DNA from: Qipengyuania nanhaisediminis
Lineage (GTDB): Bacteria; Pseudomonadota; Alphaproteobacteria; Sphingomonadales; Sphingomonadaceae
DNA: 64,000 nucleotides
Reading direction: 5' to 3'
NCBI RefSeq assembly: GCF_900115585.1
Contig: NZ_FOWZ01000002.1
Coordinates: forward strand, 248,001-312,000
In this document: positions 25,742-36,089 of the stretch, piece by piece
Layout: each line of letters opens with the position of its first letter
Position numbering within the stretch: the stretch's first letter is position 1
Program-made: the position numbers and the translations under genes
The notes under the pieces: model-generated
Told to the model about the DNA's origin: nothing
The model's database searches: none
The model's input: only the letters and a program-made list of their open reading frames with translations

Positions 25742-26193
25742 AGGTTAGCTGCGGCGTTTTCGCGGCCGTAAAGGTCGTCGGCGCGCTTTTCGAACGCTTC
25801 GACCATCTTGCGGAACGCGCGGTCGAAATACTGGCCTGCCAGCGCTTCGAAGACTGAATTGCGGAAACTGAAATCGACGCAAAAATCGATCTCGCATCCG
25901 CCATCGGGCAGGCAGCGGAACGTCCACTTGTTGTCGAGATCCTTGAGCGGGCCGTCGACGTAGAAAACCTCGATGAAATCGGGGCGGCTCTTCACCACGC
26001 GGGAGGTGAACTTTTCGCGGATAGCCTTGAAGCCGACCAGCATGTCGGCGACCATTTCGGTCTCGCTATCGCTGCGCACCCGCGTCGCGACGACCCAGGG
26101 CAGGAATTTGGAATAGCTGCCGACGTCCGCGACAAGGTCGAACATCTGCTCGCAGCTATAGGGTAGCCGCCGGGTCTCCGAGATGCCTGGCAT
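25738..26193 (-). CDS. COQ10/RatA-like START-domain protein
   Basis: A 151-residue polyketide-cyclase/START fold protein. The sequence ISETRRLPYSCEQMFDLVAD, YSKFLPWVVATRV and the DGPLKDLDNKWTF core place it with mitochondrial COQ10 and bacterial RatA. In this class the protein is thought to carry coenzyme Q to the respiratory chain; the name 'ribosome toxin RatA' comes from E. coli and should not be assumed here. Its ATG overlaps the lipA stop by one base, so it is coupled to lipA. This lipA-COQ10 arrangement is common in alphaproteobacteria. Confidence 0.9.
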   Translation of the reverse strand: MPGISETRRLPYSCEQMFDLVADVGSYSKFLPWVVATRVRSDSETEMVADMLVGFKAIREKFTSRVVKSRPDFIEVFYVDGPLKDLDNKWTFRCLPDGGCEIDFCVDFSFRNSVFEALAGQYFDRAFRKMVEAFEKRADDLYGRENAAANL

Positions 26194-27158
26194 CAGGCGG
26201 ACGCCCTCGCCTGCTCCTTCGCAAGCTTGGCTTCGCGCGCCGCCCTCATTTGCGCAAAATCGTCGCCCGCGTGATAGCTCGATCGCGTCAGAGGGCTCGA
26301 GGCGACCTGCAGGAAGCCCTTCGCACGCGCGATCGAACCATATGCCGCAAACGCCTTCGGCGTGACGAAATCTTCCACCTTGGCGTGGCGCGGCGTGGGC
26401 TGGAGGTACTGGCCCATGGTGATGAAATCGACGTCGGCGCTGCGCATGTCGTCCATCACCTGGTGCACCTCGAGACGCTGCTCGCCGAGGCCGAGCATGA
26501 TGCCCGACTTGGTGAAGATCATCGGATCATGCGACTTCACCTCTTCCAGCAACCGCAGCGAGGCATAGTAGCGCGCGCCAGGCCGGATCGTGGGGTAGAG
26601 TCGCGGAACGGTTTCGAGGTTGTGGTTATAGACGTCGGGACCCGCTTCGCAGATCGCCTCTACCGCCGAGCGCATCTTCCCACGAAAATCGGGTGTGAGG
26701 ATTTCGATCGTGGTGTCGGGCGTCTCGCGGCGCAGGGCCTTGATCACCTTCACGAACTGGCCAGCGCCGCCATCGGGAAGATCGTCCCGGTCGACGCTGG
26801 TGATGACGATGTGCTGCAGGCCCATCTGGCCAGCCGCAATCGCGACATTCTCCGGCTCCATCGGATCGACGAGGCGCGGCATGCCGGTCTTAACGTTGCA
26901 GAACGCGCACGCCCTGGTGCAGACGTCGCCAAGGATCATGACCGTTGCGTGCTTCTTGTCCCAGCATTCGCCGATATTGGGACAGGCCGCTTCTTCGCAC
27001 ACGGTGTTGAGCTTCAGGTCGCGCATGAGTTTGCGCGTTTCCTGATAGCCCTTGCTGACGGGTGCCTTCACCCGGATCCAGTCCGGCTTGCGCTGCTTGC
27101 GCGGACGTTCGTCTTCGGGGGCGGGAGCGGAGGAAAGGTCGTTCATTGCGCCGCCCAT
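26193..27158 (-). CDS. lipA: lipoyl synthase LipA
   Basis: A radical-SAM enzyme that inserts two sulfurs into protein-bound octanoyl groups to make lipoate. The auxiliary cluster motif C-x4-C-x5-C is in [12 protein letters not shown] and the radical-SAM motif C-x3-C-x2-C in CTRACAFC; the C-terminal [14 protein letters not shown] carries the conserved RSSYHA. Length (321) is normal. ATG 27158 is used; ATG 27146 is possible. Lipoate is needed by the pyruvate dehydrogenase whose E1-beta in this window (39651-41033) carries a lipoyl domain. Confidence 0.96.
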   Translation of the reverse strand: MGGAMNDLSSAPAPEDERPRKQRKPDWIRVKAPVSKGYQETRKLMRDLKLNTVCEEAACPNIGECWDKKHATVMILGDVCTRACAFCNVKTGMPRLVDPMEPENVAIAAGQMGLQHIVITSVDRDDLPDGGAGQFVKVIKALRRETPDTTIEILTPDFRGKMRSAVEAICEAGPDVYNHNLETVPRLYPTIRPGARYYASLRLLEEVKSHDPMIFTKSGIMLGLGEQRLEVHQVMDDMRSADVDFITMGQYLQPTPRHAKVEDFVTPKAFAAYGSIARAKGFLQVASSPLTRSSYHAGDDFAQMRAAREAKLAKEQARASA

Positions 27159-27258
27159 CTAGTCGCGAAGAGGGTATCCCGCAACCTTGGGTATGTCTTA
27201 TCCGGCAAGCGATTCGTGCTCTTGCCTCCGGTTCGATTTGAAGGCAGCTACGCCAGCC

Positions 27259-27897
27259 ATGAAGACTTTCGACCAAATGATCGACGGCTATCGCCACTTC
27301 CGCAGCTCGGACTGGCAGGAGCAGCGCGAACGCTGGGCGCAGTTGGCCGAAGGTCAATCCCCGCAAGTGATGGTGATATCCTGCTCCGACAGCAGGGTTG
27401 ATCCTGCGCAGATCCTCGACGTCGCGCCGGGCGAAATTTTCGTTTTGCGAAATGTCGCAGCGCTCGTCCCGCCGTTCGAAACCACGCCGGGCCGTCATGG
27501 CGTGTCTGCGGCAGTCGAGTTCGCCGTCCAGTTCCTCAAGGTGAAGGAAATCGTCGTGATGGGCCACGGCTTGTGCGGGGGCTGCCAGGCCGCCCTCACG
27601 CAAGACCTGCACGGCAACGAGATCGGCGAAGGCGGCTTTGTGGCCCACTGGGTCGATATGCTCGACGATGTTCGCGGCCCGATTGCCGAGAAGCTTGGTA
27701 CGACCGGCCGCGAGGCGGAACTCGCCATGGAACTGGCCGCAGTGAAGATCAGCCTGCAAAACCTCATGACCTTCCCGTATGTCGACGAGAAGGTAAACAG
27801 CGGTGCGCTCTCGCTGAGAGGCGCGCATTTTGCCATCTCCGACGGCATCCTGCGCCTGCTGGATCCCGAGACTGGCGAATTCACCGCAGCGGAATAA
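27259..27897 (+). CDS. beta-class carbonic anhydrase
   Basis: Interconverts CO2 and bicarbonate. The 212-residue protein has all zinc-site residues of beta enzymes: Cys42, Asp44 and Arg46 in ISCSDSRVD, and His103 and Cys106 in MGHGLCGGC. ATG 27259 is chosen because the fold begins there (MKTFDQMIDGYRHFRSSDW); the frame is open to 27187. It is transcribed divergently from lipA and is followed after 34 bases by the NYN gene. Confidence 0.93.
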   Translation: MKTFDQMIDGYRHFRSSDWQEQRERWAQLAEGQSPQVMVISCSDSRVDPAQILDVAPGEIFVLRNVAALVPPFETTPGRHGVSAAVEFAVQFLKVKEIVVMGHGLCGGCQAALTQDLHGNEIGEGGFVAHWVDMLDDVRGPIAEKLGTTGREAELAMELAAVKISLQNLMTFPYVDEKVNSGALSLRGAHFAISDGILRLLDPETGEFTAAE

Positions 27898-27931
27898 GCC
27901 GCCCCTCCCTTTCGGAACCGATTGAGCTTTC

Positions 27932-28657
27932 ATGCCTGAAAAACCGCTGCAAAACATCGCGCTGCTGATCGATGCAGACAATACCTCGCCCAAGGGGATC
28001 GATCCGGTCCTGACTGTCATGGCCGAACTGGGGCAGGTCAACATCAAGCGGGCCTATGGCAATTTCACCAAGCCGAACCTGGCAAACTGGGGTCCGCTCA
28101 GCCACAAGTACGGCATCCTGCCCTACCAGCAATTCGACATGACGGCGGGCAAGAATGCCACCGACATGGCGATGACGATCGATGCGATCGACCTCCTTTA
28201 TCAAGGGAAGGTCGACGGCTTCGGGATCATGAGTTCGGATAGCGATTTTACGCCGTTGGCCACCCGTCTCAGGCAGGACGGACTGCTCGTCTACGGCTTC
28301 GGGAGCAAGAACAAGACACCGGATGCGTTCAAGAGCGCCTGCACGCGCTTCATCGATATCGATGCCCTCATCAAGGGCGCTTCGGACGAGGCGGATGCTC
28401 CCAAGCAGAACGGGAAGAAGAGCAAAGGCAGCATCGATGAAGAGCTGGTCGAACTGCTCGGCACGGCATGGAAAGCCGCCCGGCGAGATGACGAAGGTTT
28501 CGCCCAGATGGGAGAGGTCGGCCAGATCGCGGGCAACCGGTCCAGCTTCGACGTGCGTAACTACGGTTTCAAGCGACTTTCGGACCTGTTCGAGGCTATC
28601 GAGCAATTCAAGGTCGAGCGCCGCGACAACACGGTCTGGGTCAAGCGTCTGCGCTAG
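27932..28657 (+). CDS. NYN-domain protein with C-terminal LOTUS/OST-HTH-like domain
   Basis: A 241-residue predicted ribonuclease of the LabA/MARF1 class. The PIN-like NYN domain (1-150) has the acidic residues of the metal site: LLIDADN, TDMAMTIDAIDLL and SSDSDFTPLATRL. A basic linker (KQNGKKSKG) leads to a second small domain (170-241; LGTAWKAARRDDEGFAQMGE...DVRNYGFKRLSDLFEAI) that matches the OST-HTH/LOTUS RNA-binding fold. Substrate unknown. Confidence 0.85.
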   Translation: MPEKPLQNIALLIDADNTSPKGIDPVLTVMAELGQVNIKRAYGNFTKPNLANWGPLSHKYGILPYQQFDMTAGKNATDMAMTIDAIDLLYQGKVDGFGIMSSDSDFTPLATRLRQDGLLVYGFGSKNKTPDAFKSACTRFIDIDALIKGASDEADAPKQNGKKSKGSIDEELVELLGTAWKAARRDDEGFAQMGEVGQIAGNRSSFDVRNYGFKRLSDLFEAIEQFKVERRDNTVWVKRLR

Positions 28658-28660
28658 ACA

Positions 28661-28696
28661 AGAAAACGGCGCGAACCCCGTGTGGGATCCGCGCCG
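28661..28696 (-). terminator. rho-independent terminator of the TPR-like gene
   Basis: CGGCGCG (28667-28673) pairs with CGCGCCG (28690-28696). Read on the minus strand the hairpin is followed by TTTTCT. It lies 24 bases after the stop of the leftward 28721-30010 gene and may also stop the rightward NYN transcript. Confidence 0.75.
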
Positions 28697-28720
28697 CTCC
28701 TCAATCAGAAGATTGCAGTC

Positions 28721-30010
28721 TTACATGCCGCCCTGCTGTTCGGCATAAATCGCCCACAGCTTGGCAATGGCAGCACGCTGGCCTGCAACGGCGTTGAAGC
28801 TCTCGATAGCTTCCGCACTCTTGCCCTGCTCCAGCTGCGCGATACCGAGACGCGTGTGAGCGAGATCGGAGTTGACGCCGGCGAGGCCCAAGGCCTTCGT
28901 GTAAAGCGTTTCGGCAGCTGCGTAATCGCCATAGCTGAGCGCGAGGTCGGCGCCTGTCATGACGGTGCGAAGATCGGAAGCTCCGCGTGCACCGGTCAGG
29001 ATACCCGAAAGATCGGCGCGGTCGGTCTTGGCACGATCAGTCGCCATACCGAAGATTTCCGAGACATAGGTATCGGTGCGCTTCAGCGTACCCTTGGTGT
29101 AGCCTTCGTTGATGACGGCAGCGACTTCACCGGGGAGACGGCGATAATCGGCGCTGTCGATGTAGTCAGCGTACATACGCTCGTCGCGCAGGGCATCCGC
29201 GTCACGTGCAAGGCGCATGAGATCCAGGATTTCCGGGTTCTGCCAACCGCCACCATATGCGGTGATCGCAACGACCTCGCCCCAGTTCTGCTGGGTCGGG
29301 AAATGCGTGATGAAAAGCTGCGCGAAGTCAGTCAGCTCGGCCTTCATCTGGTTGTTGTAGGACATCTGCAGGCCGCGACGGACCCACTGCTCGTTGACCG
29401 GCTCGCCGGCGGCTTCACGCGCGGCGATGGCGGACGCCAGATAGTCGAGGCCTGCCTTGTAGTTTTCTTCGCTGAAATAGGATTCGGCGATCAGGCCTTC
29501 GGGCTGGCTTTCGATCGCACCAAGCTCGACCGCCTTCATCAGGTAGGTACGCGCCTTGGGATACTGGTCGAAGTTATAGGCGAGCTGGCCCGCGAGCAGG
29601 TTGTACTGGCCGAGGGATTCGGGCGCGACCTTGCCGCTTGCGAGCATCAGTTCGACGCCTTCAAGCTGGAGTTCGCGGTTCTCGAGGTTGCTGCCCATGC
29701 TGTAGATGAGGTTGCCCGCGATCATGCGGTCATCATCGGTTTCTACAGCGGCCACCACTGCGGGGCGCTGTGCCGCAATCGCGGTCCAGTCGGGCGCATC
29801 GCCGTTCACCTGGGCGGCGATCGGCTGATAGACTGCGATAAATCCGTCGGAATACTTCTTCGCGTCGGCCTTATCGTCCTTCTTTTTCTTCTGCGCGAAA
29901 GCGGGCTGCTCCAGTGCGACGGTCGCAGCTGTCCCGGTTGCGCCGAGGATCATGGCAAGGGCGAGCGCGGACGACGTGCTCGATGCCTTGGAAAGACGGG
30001 TGAAAATCAT
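28721..30010 (-). CDS. exported TPR-like repeat protein
   Basis: A 429-residue secreted protein. A signal peptide of about 40 residues ends in EQPAFA|Q, followed by a Lys/Asp-rich linker. The rest consists of helical hairpins with TPR-like spacing (for example LGQYNLLAGQLAYNFDQYPK, ADLALSYGDYAAAETLYTKA, RLGIAQLEQGKSAEAIESF). Function is unknown; such proteins act as periplasmic scaffolds. ATG 30010 is supported by GGGAG six bases upstream. Transcription diverges from gyrA across a 302-base gap. Confidence 0.8.
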   Translation of the reverse strand: MIFTRLSKASSTSSALALAMILGATGTAATVALEQPAFAQKKKKDDKADAKKYSDGFIAVYQPIAAQVNGDAPDWTAIAAQRPAVVAAVETDDDRMIAGNLIYSMGSNLENRELQLEGVELMLASGKVAPESLGQYNLLAGQLAYNFDQYPKARTYLMKAVELGAIESQPEGLIAESYFSEENYKAGLDYLASAIAAREAAGEPVNEQWVRRGLQMSYNNQMKAELTDFAQLFITHFPTQQNWGEVVAITAYGGGWQNPEILDLMRLARDADALRDERMYADYIDSADYRRLPGEVAAVINEGYTKGTLKRTDTYVSEIFGMATDRAKTDRADLSGILTGARGASDLRTVMTGADLALSYGDYAAAETLYTKALGLAGVNSDLAHTRLGIAQLEQGKSAEAIESFNAVAGQRAAIAKLWAIYAEQQGGM

Positions 30011-30312
30011 ATGTAACTCCCAAGAGTGGATAGGGGGAATGAGCGCGGGGGCGCCGAATTCACTCAACGGTGCGGCAATTGGCCTTTTAACGCTCTCATT
30101 GCAAATCTTGTAGGGTTTTCGCGCTGAATGGACATTGAATGACGCCCTGACCGGCCATTCAGCAAACCGATGCGAGAGGCCTCAAGACATATGTGGAAAA
30201 AGCGCCGATTCCGGCCCCGTTTCCCCCTTCGAAATTGGCATGAATCCGCCGCTTCCCCTAAGGTGGCGGCTTGAACTGATCCCTCGATCGCAGATCATGG
30301 AAACACAGCGTT
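30011..30312. other. 302-base divergent intergenic region upstream of gyrA
   Basis: Contains the promoters for the leftward TPR-like gene and rightward gyrA; I cannot place either -10/-35 pair firmly. Near its right end a seven-codon frame (ATG 30297 to TGA 30320, METQRFV) overlaps the TTG start of gyrA in another frame. Whether it is translated is unknown. Confidence 0.4.
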
Positions 30313-33147
30313 TTGTCTGACGAAACCGAATTGATGGAAAACCCGGCTCCGGGCTCCGAATACACCCGCATCGACATCGTCGATGAGATGAAGACCAGCT
30401 ATCTCGATTACGCGATGAGCGTCATCGTCAGCCGCGCCCTGCCCGACGTTCGGGACGGGCTGAAACCGGTCCATCGCCGTATCCTCTTCGCCAGCCAGGA
30501 AGGCGGCTTCGTCGCCGGCAGGCCGTATCGCAAGAGCGCCAAGATCGTCGGTGACGTGATGGGTAATTATCACCCGCACGGCGACGCTGCGATCTACGAT
30601 GCACTGGCCCGCATGACGCAGGACTGGTCGCTGAGGGTGCCGCTGGTCGATGGCCAGGGCAACTTCGGATCGATGGACCCGGATCCGCCTGCGTCCATGC
30701 GCTACACCGAAGCGAGGCTGGCGCGCGTCGCCAACTCGCTGCTCGACGATCTCGACAAGGATACGGTCGATTTCACCGACAACTACGACGGTTCGCGGCA
30801 GGAGCCGACCGTGCTCCCCGCCCGTTTCCCGAACCTGCTGGTCAATGGCGCTGGCGGTATCGCGGTCGGCATGGCGACCAACATTCCGCCGCACAACCTC
30901 GGCGAAGTGATCGATGGCTGCCTCGCCTATATCGATAATCCCGGGATCACGAGCGAGGAACTGTTCGAGATCATCCCCGGTCCCGACTTCCCGACCGCTC
31001 CGCTGATCCTCGGCAAGAGCGGCGCACGTGCTGCCTACACCACGGGTCGCGGTTCGATCCTTATGCGGGCCCGTCACGAGGTGGAAACCAAGGCAAAGGA
31101 TCGCCAGTCGATCGTCCTCACCGCCATCCCCTACCAGGTCGGCAAAAACGCGCTGGTCGAAAAGATCGCAGAGGCCGCCAAGGACAAGCGGATCGAAGGC
31201 ATCTCGGACATTCGCGACGAATCGAGCCGCGAAGGCGTGCGCGTGGTCGTGGACCTCAAGCGCGATGCTTCGCCCGAGGTCGTGCTCAACCAGATCTGGC
31301 GCTACACCCCGGCGCAGGCCAGCTTCCCGGCCAATATGCTCGCCATTCGCGGCGGACGACCGGAAGTCCTGACGCTGCGTGAATTCATCCAGGCTTTCAT
31401 CACCTTCCGTGAAGAGGTCATCACACGCCGCACCAAGTTCGAGTTGAACAAGGCGCGTGAACGGGCTCACATCTTGCTCGGCCTCGTGGTCGCGGTTTCC
31501 AACCTCGACGAAGTGGTCGCGATGATCCGCGGCTCCTCCAACCCGGCGGAAGCACGCGGCAAGTTGCTGGCGAAGGAATGGCCGATTGGCGACATCGGCC
31601 AGTATATCGCGCTGGTCGAAGCGATCGAACCGACCGACGAACAGGACGGCGGAACCTATCGCCTGTCCGAACGGCAGGTGAAGGCTATCCTCGACCTCAG
31701 GCTCCACCGCCTGACCGCGCTCGGCCGCGACGAAATCGGTGACGAGCTCAAGGAGCTCTCGATCGCCATCGAAGAGTATCTCTCGATCCTTGCCGACCGC
31801 GTGAAGCTTTACGGCGTTATGCGCGAAGAGCTGGACGAGATTCGTGCTACCTACGCCACGCCGCGTATCACCGAGATCGCGCCTGCATGGGACGGGATCG
31901 AGGACGAGGATCTGATCGAGCGCGAGGAGATGGTCGTCACGGTTACTCACGGCGGTTACATCAAGCGCACGCCGCTCGAAGCCTTCCGTGCCCAGGCACG
32001 CGGGGGCAAGGGTCGTTCCGGCATGGCGACGAAGGACGAGGACGCAGTCGTCGAAATGTTCGTCACTTCAACGCACAACCCCGTGCTTTTCTTCACGAAT
32101 ACCGGCCGCGTCTACCGCATGAAGGTCTGGAAACTGCCGGAGGGCAGCCCCCAGACAAAGGGACGTCCGATGGTCAACCTCCTGCCGCTCGGCGACGAAG
32201 AGCGGGTGACCAACGTCCTCGCCCTGCCCGAGAACGAGGACGAGTGGTCCAAGCTCAACATCGTCTTCGGAACGGAACAGGGCATGGTCCGCCGCAATTC
32301 GATGGATGCCTTCACCAATGTGCCCAGCAACGGCAAATACGCCATGGGCTTCGTCGAGGGCAGCGGCGACCGTCTGATCGGTGTCGAATTGCTCAGCGAG
32401 AACCAGGAGGTTTTCCTGGCATCCGACGCCGGCAAGGCGATCCGCTTTGCGGCCACCGATGCTCGCGAAACCAAGAGCCGGACCGGTATCGGTGTTCGCG
32501 GCATGACGCTCAAGAACGATGCCAAGGTTGTTTCCATGGCCGTGCTCGATCCGCTGACTGCCGATATGGAGACCCGCGAGGCCTATCTTCGCGCCGCCCA
32601 TTGGAAGAACAACGACGCGGTCCATACGCTCGATGCCGATACCGTCGCCTCGATGGAAGAGGAGGAGGAGTTCATCCTCACACTGACGGCAAACGGCTAT
32701 GGCAAAATCACCTCGGCTTACGAATATCGCACCATCGGGCGCGGTGGTCAGGGCCTGACGAACATTGGCACGCCCGACAGCAATCCGGAGCGTAACGGCC
32801 CCGTAGTCGGCAGCTTCCCGGTCAGGCACGGCGCGCAGCTTATGCTCGTTACCGACCAAGCCAAGCTGATCCGCCTGCCGATCGATTTCCGTCACGAGAT
32901 TCCCAACGGGTTCGAAGACCACAAGGGCTTCGCCATCTCCGGTCGCGGATCATCGGGTGTCCGCATCTTCGACGTCGCCAAGGGCGAGAAGATCGTCGGT
33001 GCGGCTTTGATCGACGAGACGGAAGAACCGGAGAACGAGGCGGAAGAGGCTATAGCGGAAGAAATCGCGGACAATGCCGCGAAGACGACCGAACCTTACA
33101 CCACCGCCCATTCCGACAAGAATATCGAAGGCGAGCCGGGCGGATGA
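30313..33147 (+). CDS. gyrA: DNA gyrase subunit A
   Basis: The DNA-cleaving subunit of gyrase. Residues 17-500 are the breakage-reunion domain ([20 protein letters not shown], catalytic Tyr131 in MRYTEARL) and 520-890 the six-bladed C-terminal domain with a [10 protein letters not shown] GyrA box. At 944 residues it is longer than E. coli GyrA because of an acidic tail ([12 protein letters not shown]). The quinolone pocket reads [10 protein letters not shown]: the position of E. coli Ser83 is Ala92 here, while the acidic Asp87 equivalent (Asp96) is kept. The start is TTG 30313 (MSDETE...); the first in-frame ATG (30334) would remove seven residues. The stop overlaps the next gene by 4 bases. 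Confidence 0.96.
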   Translation: MSDETELMENPAPGSEYTRIDIVDEMKTSYLDYAMSVIVSRALPDVRDGLKPVHRRILFASQEGGFVAGRPYRKSAKIVGDVMGNYHPHGDAAIYDALARMTQDWSLRVPLVDGQGNFGSMDPDPPASMRYTEARLARVANSLLDDLDKDTVDFTDNYDGSRQEPTVLPARFPNLLVNGAGGIAVGMATNIPPHNLGEVIDGCLAYIDNPGITSEELFEIIPGPDFPTAPLILGKSGARAAYTTGRGSILMRARHEVETKAKDRQSIVLTAIPYQVGKNALVEKIAEAAKDKRIEGISDIRDESSREGVRVVVDLKRDASPEVVLNQIWRYTPAQASFPANMLAIRGGRPEVLTLREFIQAFITFREEVITRRTKFELNKARERAHILLGLVVAVSNLDEVVAMIRGSSNPAEARGKLLAKEWPIGDIGQYIALVEAIEPTDEQDGGTYRLSERQVKAILDLRLHRLTALGRDEIGDELKELSIAIEEYLSILADRVKLYGVMREELDEIRATYATPRITEIAPAWDGIEDEDLIEREEMVVTVTHGGYIKRTPLEAFRAQARGGKGRSGMATKDEDAVVEMFVTSTHNPVLFFTNTGRVYRMKVWKLPEGSPQTKGRPMVNLLPLGDEERVTNVLALPENEDEWSKLNIVFGTEQGMVRRNSMDAFTNVPSNGKYAMGFVEGSGDRLIGVELLSENQEVFLASDAGKAIRFAATDARETKSRTGIGVRGMTLKNDAKVVSMAVLDPLTADMETREAYLRAAHWKNNDAVHTLDADTVASMEEEEEFILTLTANGYGKITSAYEYRTIGRGGQGLTNIGTPDSNPERNGPVVGSFPVRHGAQLMLVTDQAKLIRLPIDFRHEIPNGFEDHKGFAISGRGSSGVRIFDVAKGEKIVGAALIDETEEPENEAEEAIAEEIADNAAKTTEPYTTAHSDKNIEGEPGG

Positions 33148-33985
33148 CTGTCACTGCGGAAAGAAGCGATGGGCCGTTCGGCGCCAGGGTGACCGGCGTC
33201 GACTTGTCCCGAGCTCTTTCCGCAGCAGACATCCAACGGATCCGCGAGCTTTGGCTCGAGCACAAGGTGCTGGCCTTTCCTGGCCAGGCCATGGACGACG
33301 ACGATCTGGAACGGTTCACCATCGCCATGGGCGGCTTCGGAGAAGACCCTTTCTTCGACCCCATCGAAGGCCGCAAGAACATTGCCGCGATTCTGCGCGA
33401 GGCAGATGAAACCAGTCCGTTATTCGCGGAGAACTGGCATAGCGACTGGAGTTTTCTCGAATATCCGCCTGCCGGTACATGTCTCCTTGCCGTCGACATT
33501 CCATCGACCGGCGGCGACACCCTGTTCGCGGACCAGCAAGCCGCCTTCGAGGCGCTTTCCGAGGACCGGAAGGATTTCCTGAGAGGCCTGACGGCCATTC
33601 ACAGCGCCCAGCTCGCCTATGCTCCCGAGGGAACATATGGGGAGAGGGATCAGGGCCGATCGATGGCGATCCGCCCCAATGAGACGCGCGAGAAACCAGG
33701 ACGCATCCTCTGGTCCAGAAACACCCGGAAACGGGTCAGGAGTGCCTCTATTCAACGCTTGGATATATTATCGGCATCGAGGGAATGGAGCAGGCAGAAG
33801 CGATTGCCCTGTTGGCCGAACTTGCCGAGTGGCAGTCGCGCGACGAATTCGTCTATCGCCACAAGTGGGAACCCGACATGCTCGTCATGTGGGACAATCG
33901 CGCCGTGCTGCACAAGGCATCCGGGGGCTACGAGGGACAGCGGCGCGAACTGCACCGCACGACCATTGCGGCGTGGCAGGCCTAG
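33144..33985 (+). pseudogene. TauD/TfdA-family Fe(II)/2-oxoglutarate dioxygenase, frameshifted
   Basis: The enzymes oxidise small substrates such as taurine or aryloxyacids; the substrate here is unknown. The first frame (from ATG 33144) gives the N-terminal 180 residues, with the HxD iron motif in NWHSDWSF, then loses homology after NETREK. From about 33695 the frame one base back gives the rest (THPLVQKHPETG, LYSTLGYIIGIEGMEQAEAI and WDNRAVLHKASGGYEG with the second His and the RELHRTT Arg) to TAG 33985. Adding one A to the AAA run at 33693-33695 restores one protein of about 280 residues. If left unrepaired, the first frame would run to 34001 with unrelated sequence. Either a recent mutation or a homopolymer sequencing error. 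ATG overlaps the gyrA stop. Confidence 0.85.
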
Positions 33986-34653
33986 GCTTTTCCAGCCCTG
34001 AGCTCCGGATGCCGCAGGGTCTGGACCACACCGGTCGCGATCAGGAATTGCCCGCCGTAATATAGCGGCCAGATGAGCCATTCCGCGACCTCGTTCGGTA
34101 TCCTGCCCGCTTCCCGACCGAAGATGAGCAAATCGGAGACGACGAACAACACCGCGCCAGCACCCACTCGGTAACGCGGGAAATTACTGGTCCAGGCAGC
34201 CGCCGCCATTGCGCCGACGAGGAAACTGTAGCCTGCGGCGAGTTCCCAGTTTGGAAGCGGATAGGTAAGTAGCGCGGCAAGGATTGGCGTGAAAATCAGC
34301 AAGGCTAACCCCGCCGATTTCTGGCTTCCGGCTGTCGCCGCACGCCGATGGCGCAAGTACAGCCATATCGCGATGAGGTGGCCTATCGCGAAAAGCCCCC
34401 CGCCGATGAGGAAGCTCACCTCCAGCAGCGCGTCGCCCATCGCTCCGAAGGCCATCACGGCAGCAATAAGCCATGCATCGAAGCCCTTTCCGCGATGCGC
34501 GGCGTAAAGCGCGAGGAATCCGACCCCTGCTGCTTTCCATCCCATCAACCAGATCCCGCCGATCGGATCGTTCGCCACGAAATAGTAGCTCACAGCAGCG
34601 ATCAGGCTGGCCAGCAGGTAGGGACGATGTTCGGATAAAGCGCGTTTCGGCAT
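33982..34653 (-). CDS. YhhN-family membrane protein (lysoplasmalogenase-like)
   Basis: A 223-residue protein with about eight membrane helices (for example LLASLIAAVSYYFVA, GFLALYAAH, WLIAAVMAFGAMGDALLEV, GLFAIGHLIAIWLYL). The GAMGDALLE motif and conserved acidic residues place it in the YhhN/TMEM86 family, some members of which hydrolyse the vinyl-ether bond of lysoplasmalogens. The activity in bacteria without plasmalogens is unclear. ATG 34653 follows GAGGGGAATCC. The stop overlaps the dioxygenase stop tail-to-tail. Confidence 0.85.
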   Translation of the reverse strand: MPKRALSEHRPYLLASLIAAVSYYFVANDPIGGIWLMGWKAAGVGFLALYAAHRGKGFDAWLIAAVMAFGAMGDALLEVSFLIGGGLFAIGHLIAIWLYLRHRRAATAGSQKSAGLALLIFTPILAALLTYPLPNWELAAGYSFLVGAMAAAAWTSNFPRYRVGAGAVLFVVSDLLIFGREAGRIPNEVAEWLIWPLYYGGQFLIATGVVQTLRHPELRAGKA

Positions 34654-34721
34654 GGATTCCCCTCTTAGCCGGGCGGTAAGCCTTGATAGAGGGCATGTGC
34701 AAGCACTAGGTGCGCATCGCA

Positions 34722-36089
34722 ATGACGCACGACATCCAGATTATCGGCGGCGGTCTCGCGGGCAGCGAGGCGGCATGGCAATTGGCGCGGCGCGGTTTCA
34801 AGGTGCGCTTGTCCGAAATGCGCGGCAGCGGTGACATGACCGCTGCCCACCAGACCGACGGGCTGGCAGAGCTCGTTTGCTCCAACAGCTTCCGTTCGGA
34901 CGATAGCGACAAGAACGCGGTCGGCCTGCTGCATGATGAGATGCGCAGGCTCGACAGCATCATCATGCGTGCGGGCGAAGTTGCGCGGGTTCCTGCGGGG
35001 AGCGCCATGGCGGTCGACCGCGATGTGTTCTCGGCCGAAGTGCAGCGCACGCTCGACGAACATCCTAACGTTACCGTGGTACGCGAACGGGTCGATGCCC
35101 TCCCCGCTTCCGGCCCGACCATCGTCGCGACAGGCCCCCTCACCGCGCAATCGCTAGCCGAGAGCATCGTCGGAGCAACAGGCCAGGACCGGCTTGCGTT
35201 CTTCGATGCCATCGCGCCCATCGTCCACCGGGACAGCATCGATATGTCGAAATGCTGGATCCAGAGCCGCTGGAACAAGCGGACCGAGGCCTCCAACGAG
35301 GACGGCGATTACATCAATTGCCCGATGACGAAGGAGCAATATCTCGCGTTTCACCAGGGCCTGATGGACGGCGAAAAGACGGAGTTTCGCGAGTGGGAGG
35401 CCGACACGCCTTATTTCGATGGCTGTATGCCGATCGAGGTCATGGCGGCGCGCGGTGTGGAAACGCTGCGCTACGGTCCTATGAAGGGTGTCGGGTTGGA
35501 CAATCCCTATGACACCACGGAAGAGCATCCGCAGGGGCGCTGGCCCTATGCGGTGGTACAGCTTCGCCAGGACAACAAGCTCGGCACGCTATGGAACATG
35601 GTCGGCTTCCAGACGAAGCTGAAATACGGAGCACAGATTAAGCTGTTCCGGACCATTCCGGGGCTGGAGAACGCCGAATTCGCGCGGTTGGGCGGTCTCC
35701 ATCGCAATACCTTTATCAATTCGCCGCTCGTGCTTGACCGCCAGCTGCGGTTGCGCGGAGCCGAACACATCCGCTTCGCTGGCCAGATCACCGGTTGCGA
35801 AGGCTATGTCGAGAGTTCCGCGGTCGGTTTGATGGCCGGGATGATGGCGGCGGCCGAACTCAATGGTGCGCAATGGACGGCGCCTCCGCGTACTACCGCT
35901 TTCGGGGCGTTGCTTAGCCACATTACCGGTGATGCGGAAGCCGACACGTTCCAGCCCATGAACGTCAATTTCGGGCTCTTCCCGCCGCTACACGATGTGA
36001 AGAAGAAGCAGCGCAAGGAAGCCTATACCTCTCGTGCAAAGGCCGAGATGGGCGAATGGATCGCCAGCCTGGACGCTGTGCCTGCCTGA
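34722..36089 (+). CDS. trmFO: folate-dependent tRNA (uracil-54) methyltransferase TrmFO
   Basis: Makes ribothymidine at tRNA position 54 using methylene-tetrahydrofolate and FADH2. The FAD-binding motif [19 protein letters not shown] opens the 455-residue protein; [37 protein letters not shown] and the C-terminal [16 protein letters not shown] are family signatures. ATG 34722 is chosen; GTG 34710 would add four residues. It ends one base before the convergent EF-hand gene. Confidence 0.95.
   Translation: MTHDIQIIGGGLAGSEAAWQLARRGFKVRLSEMRGSGDMTAAHQTDGLAELVCSNSFRSDDSDKNAVGLLHDEMRRLDSIIMRAGEVARVPAGSAMAVDRDVFSAEVQRTLDEHPNVTVVRERVDALPASGPTIVATGPLTAQSLAESIVGATGQDRLAFFDAIAPIVHRDSIDMSKCWIQSRWNKRTEASNEDGDYINCPMTKEQYLAFHQGLMDGEKTEFREWEADTPYFDGCMPIEVMAARGVETLRYGPMKGVGLDNPYDTTEEHPQGRWPYAVVQLRQDNKLGTLWNMVGFQTKLKYGAQIKLFRTIPGLENAEFARLGGLHRNTFINSPLVLDRQLRLRGAEHIRFAGQITGCEGYVESSAVGLMAGMMAAAELNGAQWTAPPRTTAFGALLSHITGDAEADTFQPMNVNFGLFPPLHDVKKKQRKEAYTSRAKAEMGEWIASLDAVPA

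Noticed and set aside
30295-31950. 551-codon open frame on the minus strand opposite gyrA
   Set aside because: Antisense to the gyrA breakage-reunion domain; composition is that of a shadow frame.
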